This document shows, one piece after another, positions 57,825 to 64,000 of a DNA stretch of 64,000 bases; position 1 is the first letter of the stretch, and the number at the start of each line of letters is the position of its first letter. The position numbers were made by a program, and so were the translations under genes. Where the stretch lies: contig NZ_LT699742.1 of assembly GCF_900155365.1 (NCBI RefSeq), forward strand, positions 143,729 through 207,728, written 5' to 3'. The notes beneath the pieces were generated by a model. The model saw only the letters and a program-made list of their open reading frames with translations. It had not been told where the DNA came from and ran no database searches. The stretch comes from Collinsella bouchesdurhonensis. GTDB lineage: Bacteria > Actinomycetota > Coriobacteriia > Coriobacteriales > Coriobacteriaceae.

Positions 57825-59864
57825 CTAGGGGCGCTCGTCTGGGGCGATGCGCTGCATCTTGTCGACGCTCTTGAACTTGGTGAACAGCGGCACATATTCG
57901 AACGTGACGTTGGAGTTCTCCAGGCCGTACCAGCGTGCCGGGTTGCCGGCGGCGCGGCGAATGAGGTACTTGAGGACAATAGCCGTGCGCTCGGTGCTGT
58001 CCACATCGGATTCGGGTGCAAGAAGCTTTCGCAGCATGATGAACTGGAACGAACCGATGGGGCTCGGCTTCTTATAGACCGAATACTCGTGGGTCTGGTC
58101 GGGGAGCTCGCCGGATGCGGACAGGTCGGAGACCACCTGGCGCAGATAGGCGTTCACGCGCTGGTTGACCTTATAACCCAAGAACAGGTGCACGCGGAAG
58201 ACGTAATCGGTGCCAAAGGTCTCAACGGAATAGGCGAACGTATGGGGCTCGTCCATGGTCTCGACGTTAATGAACCAGTAGGCACGAGCACGCTTGGGGT
58301 GCTTGTCGAGGATCGAGTAGATCACGTCGCGATCGATGTAATCGGTGTTGCTGTCCTTGGTAAGGTAGACGATGTTGTCGCTCATCAGCTCGTAGGTCTC
58401 GTCGTTGCGCAGACGATCGAGCTGTGGCAGGTAGGTGCGCAGCGGCAGCAGCGTTGCCTGGCGGCGTTCGACGGCGGTGCCGTTGAACCAGCTCACCATG
58501 ATGCCCATGATGAGCGCTGCCATCAAAATGGTGAAATAGCCGCCGTGGAAGAATTTGGTGAGCGAGGAACCAAAGAAGAAGCCCTCGAGCGCCAGGAAGA
58601 ACACGATAAAGACCCAGGGGAAGACCTTGATCTTGCGGTCGCTATGCAGGTAGAAGAAGAGCAGCAGCGTGGTGCACATCATGGTGATGGTGATGGCCAG
58701 GCCGTATGCCGCTTCCATGTGAGCGGAGGACTGGAAGAGCAAGACCACGATGACGCAGCCCACGAGCATGACGTTGTTCACCATGGGGATATAGAGTTGG
58801 CCCTTGGTCTCTGCCGGGTAGAAGACCTGCATGTGCGGCATGAGGTCCAGACGGCTTGCCTCGGATACCAGTGAGAATGCGCCGGTGATGAGCGCCTGCG
58901 AGGCGATGATGGCGGCAAGCGTGGAGAGGATCACGGCAAACGGGCGAACGTTGCTGTTGAGCATCTCAAAGAACGGGTTGAGGTCATGGATGCCCACAAG
59001 CGAGGGGTTGCTGGCGTTGGCAAGCAACCAAGCTCCTTGACCAAGGTAGGAAAGCAGCAGACAGACCTTAACGAACGGCCAGGTGGCGTAGATGTTTCCG
59101 CGACCCACATGGCCCATGTCGGAATAGAGGGCCTCGGCGCCGGTGGTGGCAAGGAAGCAGCTGCCCAAGATCATGATGCCCGCATGGTTGTGAGGCGAGA
59201 GCAAGAACGAGATGCCTTCAAACGGGTTGAACGCGAGCAAAACGATGGGGTTGCCCAGGACAAAGAACAAGCCGGTGCCGCCCAGGAACAGGAACCACAG
59301 GGTCATGATGGGGCCAAAGGCGCGGCCGATTTTGGCGGTACCCACGTGCTGAATCAAGAACAGCGCGATGATGATTGCAAGCGTGATGATGACCACGTGG
59401 GTCTGCCCTGGACCGATGATCGACTCCATGGCAGGGATGGTTCGCAGACCTTCGACAGCGGTGGTAACGGTCACCGCGGGAGTGAGGATACCGTCGGCCA
59501 AAAGTGCGGCGCCGCCCAGCATGGCAGGGATGATGAGCCACTTGCCAAAGCGACGTACCAAGCTATAGAGGGCGAAGATGCCACCTTCGCCGTGGTTGTC
59601 GGCCTTCATGCAGATCAGCACATATTTAATGGTGGTAAGCAGCGTGACTGTCCAGATCACAAGCGAAAGGGCGCCCAGGATAAATTCCTGGTTTACCGAG
59701 GTAATGCCACCGTTGCCGGCAACGAGCGCCTTGGTGACGTACATCGGGGACGTTCCGATGTCTCCGTACACCACGCCAAGCGTGACGAGCATGGCGGAGA
59801 GGCTGATAGGGATTGCGTGCGCATCAGCGTTGCTCACGGTTGCGGATTGAGCCTTTTTGCCCAT
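57825..59864 (-). CDS. kup: Kup-family potassium uptake protein
   Basis: A 679-residue membrane protein with about 12 helices (to about 455) and a C-terminal cytoplasmic domain. Diagnostic segments are LGVVYGDIGTSPMYV at helix 1, KADNHGEGGIFALYSLVRR, ADGILTPAVTVTTAVEGL and GAEALYSDMGHVGR. Kup proteins carry potassium with protons, often under acid or low-potassium conditions and under cyclic di-AMP control. The minus-strand ATG follows AAAGGAGGAA. The leader contains an 8-pair hairpin (59892-59899 with 59924-59931). Confidence 0.92.
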   Translation of the reverse strand: MGKKAQSATVSNADAHAIPISLSAMLVTLGVVYGDIGTSPMYVTKALVAGNGGITSVNQEFILGALSLVIWTVTLLTTIKYVLICMKADNHGEGGIFALYSLVRRFGKWLIIPAMLGGAALLADGILTPAVTVTTAVEGLRTIPAMESIIGPGQTHVVIITLAIIIALFLIQHVGTAKIGRAFGPIMTLWFLFLGGTGLFFVLGNPIVLLAFNPFEGISFLLSPHNHAGIMILGSCFLATTGAEALYSDMGHVGRGNIYATWPFVKVCLLLSYLGQGAWLLANASNPSLVGIHDLNPFFEMLNSNVRPFAVILSTLAAIIASQALITGAFSLVSEASRLDLMPHMQVFYPAETKGQLYIPMVNNVMLVGCVIVVLLFQSSAHMEAAYGLAITITMMCTTLLLFFYLHSDRKIKVFPWVFIVFFLALEGFFFGSSLTKFFHGGYFTILMAALIMGIMVSWFNGTAVERRQATLLPLRTYLPQLDRLRNDETYELMSDNIVYLTKDSNTDYIDRDVIYSILDKHPKRARAYWFINVETMDEPHTFAYSVETFGTDYVFRVHLFLGYKVNQRVNAYLRQVVSDLSASGELPDQTHEYSVYKKPSPIGSFQFIMLRKLLAPESDVDSTERTAIVLKYLIRRAAGNPARWYGLENSNVTFEYVPLFTKFKSVDKMQRIAPDERP

Positions 59865-59891
59865 GTCGCGTCGTTCCTCCTTTTACCATCT

Positions 59892-59931
59892 CAGCCGCCT
59901 TACCAGGTAGATATCCCGATAGGGGCGGCTG
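59892..59931 (-). promoter_or_regulatory. Hairpin in the kup leader
   Basis: CAGCCGCC (59892-59899) and GGCGGCTG (59924-59931) pair around a 24-base loop, 28 bases from the kup start codon. A minus-strand TATACT at about 59964-59969 may be the -10 box, which would place this hairpin in the 5' leader. I could not match it to the ydaO cyclic di-AMP riboswitch; the leader looks too short. Confidence 0.4.
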
Positions 59932-60090
59932 TTGGAAAACGGGTGCCTAATCCTCAAAAGTATAGCCATGCGCGCGATTCTGTGCGCGACAATTTGCGAA
60001 AACGCCTGCGCAGTCGAGGAATTGGACCACAGGAGCGCGTGGTCTGTGGAGAATCGTGTCCCGGGCGCATGCGGGGCGGATTCGCTCTTT

Positions 60091-62514
60091 CTATTTTTCC
60101 GAGCTGCCTGCCCGTCCGTGGTCGCGCTCGTGTTCGCGTAGCTCCGCCTGACGTGCGCTGATGGCGGCATCATCCATACCAGCCAGGCGCATGGCGTCTT
60201 CGATGCGGCAGCGCTTGACGATATAGCAGTGATGGATGCGCTTGTTGCGCGAGAAGTCCTCGGGGATGGTTTGCTCGGTGATGTCGGTAAGCACTACGCC
60301 GGCTCGTGCCAGGGCTTCTGTATCCGGTTTGAACGTGCGGAGATTGCACGAGAAGATGGCTTCGCCTTCACGCGTGAGCAGGCGTGAGATGCCTACGATA
60401 AGATCCACATGGTCGCGCTGCACATCCCAGGTGCGGCGGCCCATCTTCGAGGAATTGGAGAACGTGGGCGGATCGCAGAAGATCAAGTCCCAGCGGTTGT
60501 CGGTCTGGCGCTGGTCGCGAATCCATGCCAGCACGTCATCGCGTACAAAGTAGTGGTTGGAGCCGGTAAAGCCGTTTTGGCGCATGTTGCGCTCGGCCCA
60601 GTCCAGATAGGTGTTGGAAAGGTCGACAGTAACGGTTTCTTCCACGCCTGCGTCGGCGGCATAGCAGGTGGCGGTGCCGGTGTAGGCAAACAGGTTGAGG
60701 AACCAGCGCGCCTTCTTGGCGTGCTCTCGCACCAGGCCACGCGTAACGCGGTGGTCAAGAAAGATGCCGGTATCGAGGTAATCGTCAAAGTTGACCGTAA
60801 AGGTGAGGCCGCCCTCTTGGATATTGGGAAGCGTCGGGTCGTTGAGCATGTCGCGCTTGGGCGCGCTTGCGCCCTTGCTGCCCTTCTTGCCGCGCGGCCC
60901 CTGGGCATACTGCGAGCCGCCGCGCGAGCGCGTGCGAGCGCGGGTGGCCACATGATTGGCAGGGACATCGAGCACGGCGGGAGCGACGGCGAGGATATCC
61001 ATCATGCGTGCCTGAGCGAGCTCGGGGTCGACGCTTTTAGGGGCGGCATATTCGGCCACGACGAGCCAGCGGCCAGGGGTATCCGGCGTTCCTTCGTAGA
61101 GGTCGATGGCTGCAGCGTAGTCGGGAAGATCGGCGTCGTAGACGCGATAGCAGGTGACACCCTCGCGCGCGGCCCAACGGCGACGCTGCTTTGCTACCTT
61201 GCGCAAGCGGGCAGCAAACTGGTCGGATTCGGGGATAAGCACGGGGATGCGCACACCGTCGCCCACTTCAACGGTTGCCTGATTCGCATCGGCCTCTTCG
61301 CTCTGTGCGCGCGTGGCGGGATCGAAGTACATGAGAGAGGCGTCTTCGTTGTTGGGTTTGATGGCGAGCGTGCGAGCGGGGGAGAGGCCCAGGCTGCGGC
61401 AAACGATCGTGTCGCGCGCGAGCACCACGCAGGGTAGGTGCTCTAGCAGCTCATCGCGCGTGACGTTATCGAGCAGTTTGAGGGCGCGCGAGGTATCGGT
61501 TGGGACAATGTCGGTGGTGTCGGCCACGACCATGCCTCGGGCGGGAAGCGGTGCGCGGCGGATTCCGAGCTTTGCCACGATTTTCTGTGCGTTGGGAGGC
61601 ATGGTGGCTACGTATTGGGAGAGACCGGCGGCAGCGAGGACGCGCTGTGTGGCCGAGACAGCGGCGGCGTCTACATCGGTGGCGATGACACGGCAACGGC
61701 GTTCGCTTGCGCGTTCGGCGCGACCGTCGGCTTCGTCCAGAAGCGCTTCCCAGGTTTGCTCGTCATGCAGGCGCCAGCCCATAAAGCCCCAGTGTTCACG
61801 CAAGAGTCCCGGGGCACGGTCGAGAAGCTGCTGAGTCGCCTCGAGCACCAGGCCGCCGCCTGCACAGCAGACGTCAACAAAGACGAGCGGGGCCGCGCTC
61901 TCGGCGCCCTCGTCCTCACCGGGGGTTTCGGCGCACAGCAGGGGCCATCCTCCCTGCGCGAGGGCAAGGGCGGCGTAGTCGGGACGAAGCACATGATGGG
62001 CGGCATCGCCGTGGGTTGCCTCGCGGGGGAGGCGGCGGAACAGCGCGTCTCCCGAGAGGTCGAGATGCAGGCTTGCGCGATTGTTGCGAATGGAAAGGGC
62101 GATGCGCGCGTCGGGGTTTTCGGTATCGACGTTAGGACGCGCTCCGGTTGCCTCAAGCATGTGGTCGCAGATGGCGTCTTTTACGCGCAGGGCGCTAAAG
62201 CGGGTGTTTCGCAAGTTGTCATTGGTGCCACGAGCGGTGACGGCGATGGTGGCGCCTTCGGCCAGGATCTCTTCCCAGGCAATCTCGCGTGTGCCGGCGT
62301 AGAGGGCATCGGCGTTGCGGGCGTCAAAGCGATCGATGACCACCAGAATACGGCTCGCCAGGCGTGACCACAGGCAGGCGCGCTCGCCATCGATGACCTG
62401 GCCTGTAAACGAAACGCGGCCCTTGAGCTTGCGTACTTGTGCTAGGCCGAGGGCATTGAGCTCATCGGCAAGGGCGTCCTCAAAACCGGTGGGACAGCTG
62501 GCAAAGAATTCCAT
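60091..62514 (-). CDS. RlmKL-type 23S rRNA methyltransferase with altered RlmL half
   Basis: An 807-residue protein. The N-terminal half is RlmL-like (MEFFASCPTGFEDALADELNAL, THUMP region to about 160, then a Rossmann domain), but SAM motif I is VDVCCAGGGLVLEA and the NPPY catalytic motif is replaced by VVADTTDIVPTD, so N2-guanine methylation looks lost. The C-terminal half (about 425-780) is RlmK-like and intact: FLDHRVTRGLV, LFAYTGTATCYAADAG and IFCDPPTFSNSSKM, which should make 7-methylguanosine in 23S rRNA. A basic linker with Ser-Arg-Gly repeats separates them. ATG 62514 gives the family N-terminus; an upstream TTG at 62532 is weaker. Confidence 0.82.
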   Translation of the reverse strand: MEFFASCPTGFEDALADELNALGLAQVRKLKGRVSFTGQVIDGERACLWSRLASRILVVIDRFDARNADALYAGTREIAWEEILAEGATIAVTARGTNDNLRNTRFSALRVKDAICDHMLEATGARPNVDTENPDARIALSIRNNRASLHLDLSGDALFRRLPREATHGDAAHHVLRPDYAALALAQGGWPLLCAETPGEDEGAESAAPLVFVDVCCAGGGLVLEATQQLLDRAPGLLREHWGFMGWRLHDEQTWEALLDEADGRAERASERRCRVIATDVDAAAVSATQRVLAAAGLSQYVATMPPNAQKIVAKLGIRRAPLPARGMVVADTTDIVPTDTSRALKLLDNVTRDELLEHLPCVVLARDTIVCRSLGLSPARTLAIKPNNEDASLMYFDPATRAQSEEADANQATVEVGDGVRIPVLIPESDQFAARLRKVAKQRRRWAAREGVTCYRVYDADLPDYAAAIDLYEGTPDTPGRWLVVAEYAAPKSVDPELAQARMMDILAVAPAVLDVPANHVATRARTRSRGGSQYAQGPRGKKGSKGASAPKRDMLNDPTLPNIQEGGLTFTVNFDDYLDTGIFLDHRVTRGLVREHAKKARWFLNLFAYTGTATCYAADAGVEETVTVDLSNTYLDWAERNMRQNGFTGSNHYFVRDDVLAWIRDQRQTDNRWDLIFCDPPTFSNSSKMGRRTWDVQRDHVDLIVGISRLLTREGEAIFSCNLRTFKPDTEALARAGVVLTDITEQTIPEDFSRNKRIHHCYIVKRCRIEDAMRLAGMDDAAISARQAELREHERDHGRAGSSEK

Positions 62515-62637
62515 GGCATGCGCCTTTCGCAATCAGTATGTTCCGGCACATTATCGCATGGATGGCCGGCGGGATAGGTCGGTGCGCAAAGGCTGCACCG
62601 CAGTCCTCTCATATGAAATAGGTCTGCCGATTGCTCG

Positions 62638-62673
62638 GCTATCTTATAAAAAAGTCAATTTCTATAAGATAGC
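62638..62673 (+). promoter_or_regulatory. 11-base inverted repeat upstream of the flavin reductase gene
   Basis: GCTATCTTATA (62638-62648) and TATAAGATAGC (62663-62673) are perfect inverted copies separated by 14 bases, about 130 bases before the start codon. The AT-rich arms stand out from the surroundings and could be a regulator site in the promoter. Confidence 0.5.
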
Positions 62674-62800
62674 GGCCTTCAAGTGAGGTCTAAAGATGAA
62701 AAGTGACCCTTGCGGCCATTCTGCTTCTTACGATTGCAGACACTTGCATGCGGGTATAAGAGTTCTACATAGCAAGCTCTGTACGAGGAGGTTGGCGCGT

Positions 62801-63304
62801 ATGGATAAGACAGCGTTTTTTACGATGACGAGTGGTCTGTATGTGGTGAGTGCCGCGGCAGGCGATCGCAAGGCAGGCTGCGTGGTCAACACGGCGGTGC
62901 AGGTGACGTCCAGCCCTGCGCGCATTTCGGTTGCGGTGAACAAGGAGAACTTCACCGCAGGAGTGATTGCCGATGCCGGCGCCTTTGCCGTGACGGTTAT
63001 CGATCAGACGGCAGACATGATCTACATCGGCAATTTTGGTTTCCGTACCTCGGCGAACTTCGATAAGTTCGAACGCTATGAGGAGCGCCAGACTGCTCTT
63101 GGTGCGCCTTATGTGCCCGAGCATGCGACGGCGCTGTTCTCGTGCCGTTTGGTGGAAACCCTCGACGTGGGCACGCACCTGCTTTTTATTGGCGAGGTTG
63201 AGGATGCGCAAAAGCTGTCTGATGAAGTTCCGCTTACCTATGACTACTATCACAAAGTCCTCAAGGGAAAGACACCGCCCAAGGCATCTTCGTATATCGA
63301 GTAG
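62801..63304 (+). CDS. Flavin reductase-domain protein
   Basis: A 167-residue FMN-binding split-barrel protein. TSGLYVVSAAAGDRKAGCVVNTAVQVTSSPARISVAVNKENFT is the flavin-binding core of the flavin reductase-like family, and the C-terminal TPPKASSYIE matches small clostridial and actinobacterial members near rubredoxin or ferredoxin-type redox proteins. It likely reduces flavin or an acceptor in the cytoplasm. ATG 62801 lies nine bases after AGGAGG (62786-62791); an upstream frame start at 62696 lacks a site and adds non-family sequence. Confidence 0.85.
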   Translation: MDKTAFFTMTSGLYVVSAAAGDRKAGCVVNTAVQVTSSPARISVAVNKENFTAGVIADAGAFAVTVIDQTADMIYIGNFGFRTSANFDKFERYEERQTALGAPYVPEHATALFSCRLVETLDVGTHLLFIGEVEDAQKLSDEVPLTYDYYHKVLKGKTPPKASSYIE

Positions 63305-63330
63305 AGATTGGGGCAACATGACGTAAACAA

Positions 63331-63367
63331 CATCGGCCCGCACGCCGTCAAAGCGTGCGGGCCGATG
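63331..63367. terminator. Terminator between flavin reductase and xpt
   Basis: A perfect 15-base stem (63331-63345 with 63353-63367) with a seven-base loop lies between convergent genes. T-tracts are modest on both sides. Confidence 0.75.
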
Positions 63368-63398
63368 CCGTTATCGCAGGGGTTCTTGGTGCAGTGCG

Positions 63399-63977
63399 CT
63401 ATGCGAACACGATGTTGCCGGTCTCGGGGTCCATGCTGTCGACGATAGCGAGGGACTCCACCTGGTAGCCGCGCTCGCGAAGCTCTTTGCCGCCGGGCTG
63501 GAAGCCCTTTTCGATGGCAATGCCGATACCTTCGACGACAACGCCGGCCTCGTCGCAAATCTCCAGAAGACCATTGAGGGCGCAGCCCATGGCCAGGAAG
63601 TCGTCGATGATGATGACATGCTCACCGGGGTTGAGGAAACGCTTGGCAACAATAACGTTGTAAACGCGATTCTTGGTGAAGCTCCTAATCTCCGTGCGGT
63701 ACTGCTCGCCGTCGAGGTTCGTGGACTCGGTCTTGCGCGCAAAGACCACAGGCACGCTGCCAAAATGCTGGGAAGCGACACAGGCAATGCCGATGCCGGA
63801 CGTCTCGATCGTCAAGATTTTGTCGATGCGCTTGCCCTCAAACAGGCGTGCCCATTCGGCACCCATCTGGTCGTATAACGACACGTCGCACTGGTGGTTG
63901 AGGAAGTTGTCGACTTTCAGGACGTTGCCCTCACGGACGATGCCGTCCTTGCGAATGCGGTCTTCGAGCTCCTTCAT
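63399..63977 (-). CDS. xpt: Xanthine phosphoribosyltransferase
   Basis: A 192-residue type I phosphoribosyltransferase. It starts [31 protein letters not shown], a clear Xpt N-terminus, and contains the PRPP-binding motif [16 protein letters not shown]. It converts xanthine and PRPP to XMP in purine salvage. GGAGGA lies six bases before the minus-strand ATG at 63977. In many Gram-positives xpt is controlled by a guanine riboswitch, but only 23 bases of upstream sequence are in the window, so this cannot be checked. Confidence 0.93.
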   Translation of the reverse strand: MKELEDRIRKDGIVREGNVLKVDNFLNHQCDVSLYDQMGAEWARLFEGKRIDKILTIETSGIGIACVASQHFGSVPVVFARKTESTNLDGEQYRTEIRSFTKNRVYNVIVAKRFLNPGEHVIIIDDFLAMGCALNGLLEICDEAGVVVEGIGIAIEKGFQPGGKELRERGYQVESLAIVDSMDPETGNIVFA

Positions 63978-64000
63978 GTATGTCCTCCAGATGACGAACG

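Noticed and set aside
59865-60090. Cyclic di-AMP (ydaO) riboswitch upstream of kup
   Set aside because: The likely leader is under 110 bases and lacks the ydaO conserved segments; only a simple hairpin is seen.
1-64000. CRISPR array, prophage or intact insertion sequence
   Set aside because: No regularly spaced repeats, cas genes, phage structural genes, integrase or transposase catalytic domain are found in the window.

Overview
The window looks like a chromosome segment from a Gram-positive, moderately high-GC anaerobe of the Coriobacteriia, closest in style to Collinsella. This is inferred from gene content, codon use (GC-rich third positions), strong AGGAGG-type ribosome sites, the FMN-type enoyl reductase FabK, sortase-type surface proteins, an LTA-synthase-like enzyme and a short SRP RNA. 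No sequence search was possible, so the taxonomy is a judgement. Most of the window is ordinary chromosome, with no prophage, CRISPR array or intact insertion sequence.

Layout. 1-3971: the end of a PHP-family phosphatase, a large VWA/pilin-like surface protein, and an RNA uracil methyltransferase. 4076-13854: a complete type II fatty acid synthesis operon (acpP, accBCDA, fabH, fabK, fabD, fabG, fabF, fabZ) ending in a MarR/FabT-like regulator, with two TTGA/TCAA inverted repeats upstream of acpP. 13923-16134: an EF-G-like GTPase with an altered switch II and a structured leader. 16325-17583: an orphan double-HTH protein and decayed sequence, including the N-terminus of a KdgT-like permease. 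17493-22973: a glucosaminate-type system: mannose-family PTS (EIIA, EIIB and a fused EIIC-EIID), a DgaE-like ammonia lyase, a DgaF-like KDGP aldolase and a GntR regulator. A GAAT-N2/3-ATTC palindrome overlaps the -10 of both promoters.

23066-36039: an ABC transporter fusing two near-identical binding domains to a permease, a MurE-type ligase, a DUF362 ferredoxin-like protein, a hemolysin III protein, and a co-directional envelope cluster: CNNM/CorC protein, stand-alone cyanophycin-synthetase-like N domain, YtxH protein, PRC-barrel protein, a catalytically dead polysaccharide deacetylase paralogue and its apparently active partner. 36129-39585: a probable magnesium unit: a long leader RNA with mutually exclusive pairings, an MgtE-like protein lacking the pore signature, and an Nramp-related transporter whose metal-site residues match the magnesium-type branch. 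39721-45700: DeoR and TetR regulators, LemA, tRNA-Ser beside an inverted copy of its own 3' end, a TadA-glycerate kinase fusion, a PatB/MalY lyase and the SRP RNA. 45884-64000: a heterodimeric ABC exporter, a RelB/PIN toxin-antitoxin pair, a flavodoxin, class II aldolase, LTA-synthase-like protein, nitroreductase, adenine deaminase, Kup potassium transporter, a two-domain RlmKL whose RlmL half looks inactive, a flavin reductase and xanthine phosphoribosyltransferase.

No single locus is clearly a new defence or secretion system. The best candidates for undescribed biology are the leader RNA with the MgtE-like/Nramp pair, the live/dead deacetylase pair in its envelope cluster, the TadA-glycerate kinase fusion, and two structured intergenic elements (42092-42377 and 52289-52397).
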